Source: Hyphomicrobiales bacterium
GTDB taxonomy: Bacteria; Pseudomonadota; Alphaproteobacteria; Rhizobiales; Xanthobacteraceae
Direction: 5' to 3'
NCBI GenBank assembly: GCA_016201085.1
Contig: JACQDO010000522.1
Coordinates: 1-8,092, forward strand
Length of the DNA: 8,092 nt
This document shows, piece after piece, positions 1-6,199 of this stretch (the first letter of the stretch is position 1; every line of letters begins with the position of its first letter). Under the pieces are notes generated by a model that saw nothing but the letters and a program-made list of their open reading frames with translations, had not been told where the DNA came from and searched no databases. The position numbers were made by a program, and so were the translations under genes.

Positions 1-1556
1 AGATTGCCGTCGATCTCGATCACGGTGACCAGCAGCGCGATGCCCAGCCCGAGCGACAGTACGATGGTCGGCGTCAGCGCGCTCGGCCGGTGGATATTGG
101 CGATGGCCATGCGCAGCACGGTGGAGCGCGCGCGCGGCGCGCGGCGGGCGGCAAACATCAGCAGCGACGCCACCAGCCGCAGCAGGACGAAAACACCGGC
201 CGCGACCGCTACATAGATGATGGCGACGCGTTTGTCATAGGCGAGCAGCACGGCGACCGACGCCAGCACCAGTACCGCGGTCACGGTCAGCGCGATGTAG
301 ATCTTGCGGGGCCAACGCGGCTGCGCCGCCACCGCGTCGCGGAACAGTTCGCCGACCGGCACGTCATGCGCGCGCCCCAAGGGCCAGAGCGCGAAGGCGA
401 GCGCCGTCAGCAGTCCATAGAGCAGCGCCAGCGCCAATTCGGCCGGATGCAGCGCCGGCACGATGGGGAACGGAATAATGGCGCCGAAGCCCCAGACGAT
501 CAGGTATGGCACCGTCGCGCCCAACACCACGCCGATGCTGCCGCCAACCAGCGCCAGCAGCAGCACCTGCGTGAGATAGACCGCGAACACGCGTCGGCCC
601 GAAGCGCCGAGCGCCTTCAGCGTGGCGATCACCTCGCGCCGCCGGTCGAGATGGCTTTTCACCGCATTGCCGACCCCGACGCCGCCGACCAGGAGCGCGG
701 TCAGCCCGACAATGGTGAGGAATTGCGTGAAGCGCACCACGTTGCGCTCGAGTTGCGGCGAGGCATTGGAGCGGTTGCGGATATCCCAGCCTGCCTCGGG
801 CAACTGCGTGCGCGCTTGCGCTGTGACAGCCGTGGCAGCGGCGTCACTGGCGCCGCTCTGCGGCAGCCGCAGGCGATAATGCCAGCGCACCAGGCTGCCA
901 GGCTGCAGCAGGCCGGTGGCGCGCAGCGCCGCCTCGCTCACCAGCAGCCGCGGACCAAAGCCGATGCCGCCGGCAAGCTTGTCCGGCTCATTGCTGAGCG
1001 TGGCGCGGATTTCGATGGAGGCATTGCCGATGGTCAGCCGCGCCGGCGGCGTGATGCCAAGCCGCGCTAGCAAGGTCGGGTCGGCGGCGGCGCCGAAGAC
1101 GCCGTCGTGTTGCGCCAAGGTTTCGGCGAGCCGGCCGGGCGCGTCGAGCGTGACATCGTCGAGCGCGACTTTGCCGAACAGCGGATAGGCGCCATCGACT
1201 GCTTTCATTTCGACCAATGTGGTCTTGCTGTCGGCGCTCCGCGCCATGGCCCGCATGGTGGCGGCGGTCGACAGGCCGCCGTGCGCTTGCAGGAACGCCT
1301 TTTCGTCCGGGGTGGCCTCGCGCTGGATCAGCGTGAACGACAGGTCGCCGCCAAGAATGACCCGGCCTTCGCGCGCCAGCCCGTCGGCGAGACTTGCGGC
1401 GAGCGAGCCGACACCGGCGATGGCCATGCTGCCCAGCGCGATGCAGGCGACGAACACATAGAAACCGTGCAGGCCGCCACGCATTTCACGCCAAGCGTAG
1501 CGCAGCGCCAGCCAGCGGCCGCCCTCTTGCGCGGTTGCGCTTGCGGCCAGACTCAT
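1..1556 (-). CDS. ybbP: YbbP-like ABC transporter permease (FtsX family), C-terminus beyond the window
   Basis: Inner-membrane permease of a MacB/FtsX-type ABC system, working with the ATPase encoded just upstream. The frame is open from ATG 1556 to the window edge, so 518 residues are visible and the rest is missing. One hydrophobic segment lies near residues 30-50 (GFYVFVACIALGSMAIAGVG). A large soluble, probably periplasmic, domain follows to about residue 270. Membrane segments then lie near 276-298, 325-350, 372-392, 418-438 and 446-468, and a further one is cut at 497-512. This is an FtsX domain plus the start of a second, as expected for YbbP (E. coli protein about 800 residues). The cytoplasmic loop SHLDRRREVIATLKALGAS after the second segment is the typical FtsX coupling region. 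The start overlaps the ybbA stop (ATGA, 1553-1556), implying translational coupling. The family is annotated as a predicted lysophospholipase L1-related export system; its true substrate is not established. Assignment rests on architecture and on ybbA/tesA neighbours. Confidence 0.9.
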   Translation of the reverse strand, partial: MSLAASATAQEGGRWLALRYAWREMRGGLHGFYVFVACIALGSMAIAGVGSLAASLADGLAREGRVILGGDLSFTLIQREATPDEKAFLQAHGGLSTAATMRAMARSADSKTTLVEMKAVDGAYPLFGKVALDDVTLDAPGRLAETLAQHDGVFGAAADPTLLARLGITPPARLTIGNASIEIRATLSNEPDKLAGGIGFGPRLLVSEAALRATGLLQPGSLVRWHYRLRLPQSGASDAAATAVTAQARTQLPEAGWDIRNRSNASPQLERNVVRFTQFLTIVGLTALLVGGVGVGNAVKSHLDRRREVIATLKALGASGRRVFAVYLTQVLLLALVGGSIGVVLGATVPYLIVWGFGAIIPFPIVPALHPAELALALLYGLLTALAFALWPLGRAHDVPVGELFRDAVAAQPRWPRKIYIALTVTAVLVLASVAVLLAYDKRVAIIYVAVAAGVFVLLRLVASLLMFAARRAPRARSTVLRMAIANIHRPSALTPTIVLSLGLGIALLVTVIEIDGN

Positions 1557-2260
1557 GACCCGTTTACCACATGGCCCGAACGCAGCCGCACCACGCGCTG
1601 GCAGCGCTGGGCCAGCGCGGAATCATGGGTGACCAGAACCAGCGTGGTGCCGCGCTTGGCATGTCCGGCGAACAACAGATCGATGATCTGCCGGCCGGTG
1701 TCTTCGTCGAGATTTCCGGTCGGTTCGTCGGCCACCAGAATCGCCGGATTGGGCGCCAGCGCGCGGGCGACCGCGACGCGCTGCTGCTCGCCGCCCGACA
1801 GTTCGGCCGGGTAATGATGCAGCCGTTCGCGCAAGCCCACCGCGGCCAGTTCGTCGCTCGCCCGCTCGCCGGCATCGGCGATGCCGGCCAGCTCCAGCGG
1901 CACCGCGACGTTTTCCAGCGCGGTCATGGTCGGGATGAGATGAAAGGACTGAAATACGATGCCGACATTGCGGCCGCGAAAGCGCGCCAGCGCGTCCTCG
2001 TCGAGCGCATGCAAGTTCTCGCCCGCCACCGCCACCGTGCCGGTATCGGCCCGTTCCAGCCCGGCCATCACCATCAGCAGTGTGGATTTGCCCGAACCGG
2101 ACGGCCCGACCAGGCCGATTGCCTCGCCGCTGCCTATATTCAGACCGATATCTTTGAGGATATGAACGCGGGCCGCTCCCTGCCCGAGCGAGAGATTGAC
2201 GCCGGCCAGTCTGATGGCCGGTTGCGCAATGGACGGCCCGGCCTGAGAGTTATTCGTCAT
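1553..2260 (-). CDS. ybbA: YbbA-like ABC transporter ATP-binding protein
   Basis: Cytoplasmic ATPase subunit of the YbbAP transporter, 235 residues, the normal size for the MacB/LolD-type class. All ABC motifs are intact: Walker A GPSGSGKST at 52-60, Q-loop Q104 in VFQSFHLIP, signature LSGGEQQRVAVARAL from 154, Walker B ILVADEP at 174-180 with catalytic E179, D-loop GNLDE, and H-loop H212 in VTHDS. The start at 2260 (MTNNSQAG) is chosen because homology begins near residue 16 and a GGTGGA sequence lies about 6 nt upstream. The frame stays open upstream to 2668, but that part is antisense to tesA and has no ABC content. The stop overlaps the permease start by 4 nt. Its start codon shares bases with the divergent tesA start, so its promoter must lie within the tesA coding region. 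The family call is near certain; the ybbA name relies on the tesA/ybbP context. Confidence 0.95.
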   Translation of the reverse strand: MTNNSQAGPSIAQPAIRLAGVNLSLGQGAARVHILKDIGLNIGSGEAIGLVGPSGSGKSTLLMVMAGLERADTGTVAVAGENLHALDEDALARFRGRNVGIVFQSFHLIPTMTALENVAVPLELAGIADAGERASDELAAVGLRERLHHYPAELSGGEQQRVAVARALAPNPAILVADEPTGNLDEDTGRQIIDLLFAGHAKRGTTLVLVTHDSALAQRCQRVVRLRSGHVVNGS

Positions 2261-2957
2261 GTGGTTCCACCGTTGGCAACCCCGCTCATATGGGACAAAG
2301 CCCGTCCGGGTCCAGCGCTTAGCGCTGCTGGCCCTGATCACGGTTATTTGCGCGTGGTGGCCGGCCGGTGGTTCCGCGCAGGTCGATGCCCCGGTGAGAA
2401 TTGTGGCGCTGGGCGATTCGCTCACCGCCGGCTTAGGGCTGCCGGCGGAAGCCGCGTTCCCGGCGCGGTTGGCGGCCGCGCTGAAGGCCAAGGGCATTGC
2501 CGCAACAATCGTCAATGCCGGGGTGTCCGGCGATACCGCGTCCGGCGGGCTCGGCCGCCTCGATTGGTCGGTCCCGCAGGACACCGAGGCGGTGATCCTC
2601 GAACTCGGCGCCAACGATGCCTTGCGCGGCATCGATCCGGCCGTGACCAAGACGGCGCTCGCAAGCATCCTGAAAAAACTCGAGGATCGTCAGATCGCCG
2701 TGCTGCTCGCCGGCATGCGGGCGCCGCGCAATCTGGGCCCCGATTACGTCAACGCCTTCGACGCGATCTATCCGGCCCTTGCCTCGACTCACCCGGTTGT
2801 TTTCTATCCATTCTTCCTGGACGGCGTGGCCGGCGATCCCAAACTCAACCAAGGCGATGGCCTGCACCCGAACGCCGCCGGCGTCGACGTCATCGTGGCG
2901 CGTATCATGCCGCGGGTCGAACAGTTGATCGCCCGCGTGCCGGGAGCGCACAAATAG
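2259..2957 (+). CDS. tesA: Secreted SGNH/GDSL hydrolase, TesA-type arylesterase / thioesterase I / lysophospholipase L1
   Basis: Serine hydrolase acting on acyl-CoA thioesters, lysophospholipids and aryl esters; E. coli TesA is periplasmic. The 232-residue product has a basic N-terminus and a hydrophobic core (about 21-36, LALLALITVICAWW), with a likely signal peptidase I site after A40 (GGSA/QV). No lipobox is seen. SGNH blocks are complete: GDSL at 52-55 with nucleophile S54, block II G88 in NAGVSGDT, block III GAND at 117-120, and block V DGLH at 200-203 giving the D200/H203 pair. ATG 2259 is the only start before the signal peptide, since an in-frame TGA lies at 2244-2246; a weak GAGAG lies upstream. 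It is divergent from ybbAP with overlapping start codons and is followed 12 nt later by thpR, probably in one transcript. Known members differ in thioesterase, protease-like and arylesterase activities, so substrate range cannot be read from the sequence. Confidence 0.95.
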   Translation: MWFHRWQPRSYGTKPVRVQRLALLALITVICAWWPAGGSAQVDAPVRIVALGDSLTAGLGLPAEAAFPARLAAALKAKGIAATIVNAGVSGDTASGGLGRLDWSVPQDTEAVILELGANDALRGIDPAVTKTALASILKKLEDRQIAVLLAGMRAPRNLGPDYVNAFDAIYPALASTHPVVFYPFFLDGVAGDPKLNQGDGLHPNAAGVDVIVARIMPRVEQLIARVPGAHK

Positions 2958-2969
2958 AAAACCGCTGCC

Positions 2970-3506
2970 ATGCCGCGTCTGTTCACCGGTGTCGAAATCC
3001 CGTCCGAGGTGGGGCAGGCATTGGGCATGTTGCGCGGCGGACTGCCGGGCGCGCGCTGGATCACGCCGGAGAATTATCACCTGACGCTGCGCTTCATCGG
3101 CGACGTGGACGACGTCATCGCGCACGAGGTCGCCTCGCTGCTCGGCCGGGTCAAGCGCGGCGCCTTCGCATTGCATCTTGAGGGATTGACCTCGTTCGGC
3201 GGCCGCAAGCCGCGCGCAGTAGTGGCGACCGTGGCACCGGAGCAGGCGCTGTTCGAAGTGCAGGCGGAGCACGAACGGCTGATGCAGCGTATCGGATTGG
3301 AGCCGGAAGGCCGCAAATATTTGCCGCACGTGACGCTGGCGCGCCTGCGCGATTCATCCAATCGCGACGTGGCGGATTATCTGGCGACGCGCGGGCTGTT
3401 CCGCACCGCGAGCTTCCCGGTCTCGCGCTTCGTGCTGTTCTCGTCGCGCAATTCGGTCGGCGGCGGACCCTATGTGGTGGAAGCGAGCTACCCGCTGAGT
3501 GAGTAG
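2970..3506 (+). CDS. thpR: RNA 2',3'-cyclic phosphodiesterase (2'-5' RNA ligase family)
   Basis: Cytoplasmic 2H phosphoesterase of the ThpR/LigT family, which opens 2',3'-cyclic phosphate ends of RNA and can reversibly join 2'-5' linked tRNA halves in vitro. The 178-residue length matches the family. Both catalytic HxTx motifs are present: HLTL at 37-40 (followed by RFIGD) and HVTL at 120-123 (followed by ARLR). The N-terminus MPRLFTGVEIP and the C-terminal FVLFSSRNSVGGGPYVV strand region are typical. It begins 12 nt after the tesA stop with only a weak ribosome site, suggesting expression with tesA. Its stop lies 4 nt before a large double palindrome that separates it from the convergent GNAT gene and may end its transcript. 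The physiological substrate in alphaproteobacteria is unknown. Confidence 0.94.
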   Translation: MPRLFTGVEIPSEVGQALGMLRGGLPGARWITPENYHLTLRFIGDVDDVIAHEVASLLGRVKRGAFALHLEGLTSFGGRKPRAVVATVAPEQALFEVQAEHERLMQRIGLEPEGRKYLPHVTLARLRDSSNRDVADYLATRGLFRTASFPVSRFVLFSSRNSVGGGPYVVEASYPLSE

Positions 3507-3510
3507 CCCC

Positions 3511-3609
3511 GTCATTCCGGGACATCGCGAAGCGATGGACCCGGAATCCATAACCCCGGTCTTTGACTATGGATTCCGGGTTCGCCGCTACGCGGCGCCC
3601 CGGAATGAC
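3511..3609. repeat. Double-hairpin palindromic intergenic repeat, copy 1 (GTCATTCCGGG type)
   Basis: Two 42-nt arms, 3511-3552 and 3568-3609, are near-perfect inverse copies separated by 15 nt. Each arm reads GTCATTCCGGG, a private hairpin, then CCCGGAATCCATA. The private hairpins differ: CATCGC-gaa-GCGATG in the left arm and CGCCGC-tac-GCGGCG in the right arm. Each is fully self-complementary, so changes are compensatory. It fills nearly all of the 113-nt gap between two convergent genes, 4 nt after the thpR stop and 10 nt before the GNAT stop. A role as bidirectional transcript end or mRNA stabiliser is plausible, but there is no T-tract. I recall similar repeats as abundant in Bradyrhizobium-type genomes; copy number cannot be checked here. 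Confidence 0.9.
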
Positions 3610-3619
3610 GAGGATAGAG

Positions 3620-4198
3620 TTACGCCGGCCGGAACAGCCACTTCCACTGCGCATCGAGGATCGCGGTCACGATATTGTGGCTGTCGACCATGGCCTCGCG
3701 CATGAACGACAGCGGCGTTGGCCGCGGCGGGTCGACTTCGCCCAGCACGCTGCCGTAATCGAGCTTGATCTCGGCCGCGAACTTGCGGGCGAGCTGCTGC
3801 ATGCGCCGGTTATCCGGCAGCCACTGCATTTGCAGGGTCTTGATGCCGCGATTGCGCGCGGACAGCAGCGTGCGTTCGAGCAGTTCGGTGCCGACGCCGT
3901 GGCTCTGCCACGGCTGCTCGATGCTGAAGGCGGCCTCCGCTTCCGTGGCGAACGGCGAGCCGATATGGCGCAGCTCGGCGGCGCCGCGCAGCACGCCGTC
4001 GACGAAGAAGCCGTGCACCACGACCCCGACGGCGCTGATGGTGGCGGCGTGACGCGCGACGATCTCGTCGGAGATGGCGCCGGAAAATCGCCGGTGCCGG
4101 CTTTCCGGATCGAGCCGCAGCAGATGCTCGCGATAGGCGTCGGCCTCGCCGACCCATAATTTGCGCACAATGCCGCCGTCGGGCAAAAGTTCATGCAT
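3620..4198 (-). CDS. GNAT-family N-acetyltransferase, substrate unknown
   Basis: The 192-residue product fits a single-domain GNAT acetyltransferase using acetyl-CoA. The N-terminal LDPESRHRRFSG (30-40) resembles a segment seen in GNAT domains of protein lysine acetyltransferase type. The acetyl-CoA-binding motif A is at 98-103, QSHGVG (Q-x-x-G-x-G), followed by the expected helix TELLERTLLSARNRGI. The strand after it, TLQMQWLPDN, leads into NRRMQQLARKF (130-140), typical of motif B. The start at 4198 is supported by GAGGAG at 4207-4212 with 8-nt spacing. It stands alone: convergent with thpR and divergent from zapE across a 343-nt gap, so it probably has its own promoter there. Nothing in the sequence or neighbours identifies the acceptor (protein lysine, amino acid, antibiotic or polyamine all remain possible). 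Confidence 0.85.
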   Translation of the reverse strand: MHELLPDGGIVRKLWVGEADAYREHLLRLDPESRHRRFSGAISDEIVARHAATISAVGVVVHGFFVDGVLRGAAELRHIGSPFATEAEAAFSIEQPWQSHGVGTELLERTLLSARNRGIKTLQMQWLPDNRRMQQLARKFAAEIKLDYGSVLGEVDPPRPTPLSFMREAMVDSHNIVTAILDAQWKWLFRPA

Positions 4199-4206
4199 CT
4201 CGGCAA

Positions 4207-4212
4207 CTCCTC
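4207..4212 (-). promoter_or_regulatory. Ribosome binding site of the GNAT gene
   Basis: The minus strand reads GAGGAG, 8 nt before the ATG at 4198. It is the strongest Shine-Dalgarno match among the genes here and settles the start of the acetyltransferase. Confidence 0.75.
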
Positions 4213-4285
4213 GAAGTCGAATGGCCCTGCATGATGGAGTTTCCAGCCCCGCGGCGGCCGCCTGTTCCCGGCGAATCGCCTGTCC

Positions 4286-4368
4286 TTAGCTATATGGTGC
4301 AATGCAGCAAAATATCGACTAAATATTTCGCCATGTGGGCAGCCCATCTGCAAAAAGCGCATAGCTAA
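4286..4368. other. AT-rich nested inverted repeats in the GNAT/zapE divergent intergenic region
   Basis: The 343-nt gap 4199-4541 has no convincing gene. Its centre is AT-rich against GC-rich surroundings and holds nested symmetry. An outer 8-bp pair is TTAGCTAT (4286-4293) with ATAGCTAA (4361-4368). Inside it are AAATAT / ATATTT (4310-4315 and 4323-4328) and TGGGC-a-GCCCA (4336-4346). The heptamer TGCAGCA occurs at 4303, 4391 and 4403; the second forms TGCAGC-attt-GCTGCA (4391-4406). This is where promoters and operators for the two divergent genes would be expected. No clean -35/-10 pair could be placed on either strand, so the regulatory role is inferred from position and symmetry only. 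Positions 4411-4541 show nothing recognisable. Confidence 0.45.
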
Positions 4369-4541
4369 CAGAGTGTTACCGTCACATTTGTGCAGCATTT
4401 GCTGCAGCATGCCGATCGCCTGCTACGCAGGGTCGATTTACAGACGGCGCGGATCGACTTAGGTCTCCCTGCCCGTCGGCTCCGGCGCGGCAGTTCACTC
4501 CGCCGGCAGTCCGCTCGCTTGCTCCCCATGTCCTAGGCCGC

Positions 4542-5717
4542 ATGCCCGAAACCTTCAGAACGCGCTACGCGGCGCTTGTCGCCGCCGGAAAAATCGAAGC
4601 CGACAGCGGGCAGGCGGCGCTCGCCAACCAGATGTCGCAGCTGGCGTTTCGGCTCGATCAGCATCGGTTGGCACGCAAGTCGTCGGCGCTTGGCTGGATG
4701 TTCGGCAAGATCGAAAAACGCCAGCCGCCGCTGCAAGGACTCTACATCCACGGCGAGGTCGGCCACGGCAAGACCATGCTGATGGATCTGTTCTTCGCCA
4801 CCAGCCCGGTGCTGCGCAAACGCCGCGCCCATTTCCATGAGTTCATGGCCGATGTGCACGAGCGCGTGCACGCCTATCGCCAGGAGATGAAGAACGGCGA
4901 TGCCGCCGCGCACGATCCGATCCAGCGCGCGGCCGACGCCATCGCCGAGGAATCCTGGCTGCTGTGCTTCGACGAATTCCACATCACCGATATCGCCGAC
5001 GCCATGATCCTGGGGCGGCTGTTCACGCGGCTGTTCGAGCTCGGCGTCATCGTTGTGGCCACCTCCAATCTGGCGCCGAGCGAGCTGTACAAAGACGGGC
5101 TCAACCGCGCGCTGTTCCTGCCGTTCATCGCCATGCTGGAGCGGCACTGCGTGGTGGCGCGGCTCGACGCGCGCGTCGATTTCCGGCTGGAGAAGCTCAC
5201 CGGCGTGCCGACCTGGTACGTGCCGCCGGATCCGGCGGCCGATGCCGCGCTCGACCAGGCGTGGCGGCGGCTGGTCGGCGAAGCCGACGGCGCGCCGCAC
5301 GAACTGGTGGTGAAGGGCCACATCGTGAAAGTGCCGAAGACGGCGATGGGGGTGGCGCGGTTTTCCTTCGAGGATCTGTGCGCGCAGCCGCTGGCGGCTT
5401 CCGACTTTCTCAAGATCGCGCACGAATTCCACACCGTCATTCTCGACCGCATCCCGGTGATGGATGTCAGCCGCCGCAACGAGGCCAAGCGCTTCATCAT
5501 CTTGATCGACACGCTGTACGACCATGCGGTGAAGCTGCTCGCCTCGGCGCACGCGCAGCCGGACGAGCTTTATCTCGCCACCGAAGGCTACGAGGCCAAC
5601 GAATTCAAGCGCACAACCTCGCGCCTGATCGAGATGCGCTCGCAAGCCTATCTCGGCCTGCCGCACGGCCCGCGCACCGGGCCGACGATCGACGAGGCGG
5701 AGATCGTGGAGACGTGA
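4542..5717 (+). CDS. zapE: ZapE / AFG1-like P-loop ATPase
   Basis: AFG1-family ATPase of 391 residues, close to E. coli ZapE (about 375), which associates with FtsZ and the division septum; the mitochondrial relative Afg1/LACE1 takes part in inner-membrane protein quality control. The N-terminal part, YAALVAAGKIEADSGQAALANQM, is characteristic. Walker A is GEVGHGKT at 71-78 in GLYIHGEVGHGKTMLMDLFF. Walker B is LLCFDEF at 140-146 with D144/E145. A sensor-like ATSN lies at 173-176 and the family segment LNRALFLPFI at 187-196. The C-terminal RFIILIDTLYDHAVKL and FKRTTSRLIEMRSQAY regions are intact. ATG 4542 gives the expected N-terminus, but its ribosome site is poor. It is transcribed toward mdh but separated from it by 703 nt containing a strong mdh promoter, so it is probably its own unit, ending near the palindrome at 5726. 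Confidence 0.95.
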   Translation: MPETFRTRYAALVAAGKIEADSGQAALANQMSQLAFRLDQHRLARKSSALGWMFGKIEKRQPPLQGLYIHGEVGHGKTMLMDLFFATSPVLRKRRAHFHEFMADVHERVHAYRQEMKNGDAAAHDPIQRAADAIAEESWLLCFDEFHITDIADAMILGRLFTRLFELGVIVVATSNLAPSELYKDGLNRALFLPFIAMLERHCVVARLDARVDFRLEKLTGVPTWYVPPDPAADAALDQAWRRLVGEADGAPHELVVKGHIVKVPKTAMGVARFSFEDLCAQPLAASDFLKIAHEFHTVILDRIPVMDVSRRNEAKRFIILIDTLYDHAVKLLASAHAQPDELYLATEGYEANEFKRTTSRLIEMRSQAYLGLPHGPRTGPTIDEAEIVET

Positions 5718-5725
5718 CGCTCCGC

Positions 5726-5829
5726 GTCGTCCCGGGCGAGCGAGCGTCAGCGAAGCGAGGCCCGGGACCCATACTCCGCAGCCTATCGAGAATGCACGGC
5801 GTATGGGCCCCCGCCTTCGCGGGGGCGAC
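5726..5829. repeat. Double-hairpin palindromic intergenic repeat, copy 2 (mosaic arms)
   Basis: It begins 8 nt after the zapE stop. The left arm (5726-5773) reads GTCG, stem TCCCGGGC (5730-5737), a 22-nt GCGA-rich interior, GCCCGGGA (5760-5767), then CCCATA. The right arm (5802-5829), read on the minus strand, is GTC, GCCCCCGC-gaag-GCGGGGGC, then CCATA. The outer sequences of the arms match in inverse orientation while the inner hairpins are unrelated in sequence and length. A 28-nt spacer separates the arms. It could end or protect the 3' end of the zapE mRNA; no T-tract is seen. The following stretch 5830-5942 holds nothing recognisable beyond its GC-rich composition. Confidence 0.82.
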
Positions 5830-5942
5830 AACAAACTATATCGCGCGCCGCCTCTTTCCGATTCAATTTATCGAACAGCAGACATGCACCATCGCCCGCA
5901 TTCTTTACTGGCCCCGGGAAGGCCGGCGTCCCTTTTTCCTTG

Positions 5943-6120
5943 CCCGCGCGAAGCGAGGGTATGGAGCGCCGGGAGGGCGCCAGGGGGGTTGCGAGGCCCC
6001 CTTTGGCGAACCCTTGCGATCGGGCCCGCCGCGCGCCTTGCGAGGGCGCGCGCCGGCTTGCGAGACCGGCTGCGCCCCCCTGGCGCTCCATCCGCCAAAC
6101 TTGCGCGCAGTCTGCGCAAG
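5943..6120. other. Array of hairpins with recurring TTGCGA loop; possible structured RNA or repeat element
   Basis: At least six hairpins lie in 178 nt with no credible gene. The first is CCCgCGC-gaa-GCGaGGG (5943-5959). Four then share the loop TTGCGA: GGGGG/CCCCC around TTGCGAGG (5984-6001); CCC/GGG around TTGCGATC, extended by GGCG/CGCC across a 2x2 internal loop (6005-6030); GCGCGCC/GGCGCGC around TTGCGAG (6031-6051); and GCCGG/CCGGC around CTTGCGAGA (6052-6070). The last is CTTGCGC/GCGCAAG (6100-6120). The loop-sharing group is enclosed by ATGGAGCGCC (5961-5970) and its inverse GGCGCTCCAT (6082-6091). On the minus strand the loop reads CTCGCAA. Different stems with one loop suggest selection on loop and structure, as in an RNA or a repeated protein-binding DNA element. 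I do not recognise a named family. The strand of transcription, if any, is unknown. Confidence 0.6.
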
Positions 6121-6151
6121 CTTGACTGCGGTGCGCATTGTCGGCGCGCCG

Positions 6152-6167
6152 CGTCCGGCCCCGGACG
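6152..6167. repeat. GC-rich palindrome upstream of mdh
   Basis: CGTCCGG-cc-CCGGACG is a perfect 7-bp inverted repeat. In RNA it would fold with CGTCC/GGACG and a six-base loop. No T-run follows, so it is a poor intrinsic terminator. It lies between the hairpin array and the 27-nt palindrome and may be the end of the former. Confidence 0.5.
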
Positions 6168-6172
6168 GTTTA

Positions 6173-6199
6173 GACATTAATCCTATAGGAATTAATGTC
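6173..6199. promoter_or_regulatory. 27-nt palindrome, candidate operator upstream of mdh
   Basis: Arms GACATTAAT (6173-6181) and ATTAATGTC (6191-6199) are perfect inverse copies. Their 9-nt spacer contains a second palindrome, CCTATAGG (6182-6189). It is AT-rich in a GC-rich setting and lies about 100 nt upstream of the predicted mdh transcription start. This is the form of a binding site for a dimeric regulator (GntR, MarR, LysR or similar), acting as an upstream activator or distal operator on the mdh-suc operon. The regulator is not identifiable here. Confidence 0.6.

Noticed and set aside
2261..2668. N-terminal extension of ybbA upstream of 2260
   Set aside because: It would be antisense to the tesA catalytic region and has no ABC-domain content; the ATG at 2260 has a better ribosome site and gives normal length.
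1571..3181. Open frame of 536 codons on the plus strand over ybbA, tesA and thpR
   Set aside because: It runs antisense to ybbA and then out of frame through tesA and thpR, all of which have clear motifs.
3667..4410. Longer minus-strand frame overlapping the GNAT gene
   Set aside because: It is a different frame from the GNAT domain with R/S/A-rich composition and no motif; the 3620-4198 frame has acetyl-CoA motif A and a strong ribosome site.
4528..4536. Two-codon mini frame ATG TCC TAG just before zapE
   Set aside because: It could be an upstream start-stop element, but such short frames arise easily by chance and no ribosome site precedes it.
4533..5834. Open frame of 433 codons on the minus strand opposite zapE
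   Set aside because: It mirrors zapE, whose Walker motifs and length are intact; the composition is that of an antisense shadow.
5783..6091. Small gene on the minus strand starting ATGGAGCGCC at 6091
   Set aside because: The start lies in an inverted-repeat arm, the frame crosses the hairpin array and the copy-2 palindrome, and the translation is low-complexity. The inverted repeats explain the sequence better than coding does.
5943..6120. CRISPR array
   Set aside because: The recurring unit is only 6-7 nt, sits in loops of different stems at 20-25 nt spacing, and there are no long identical repeats with unique spacers.
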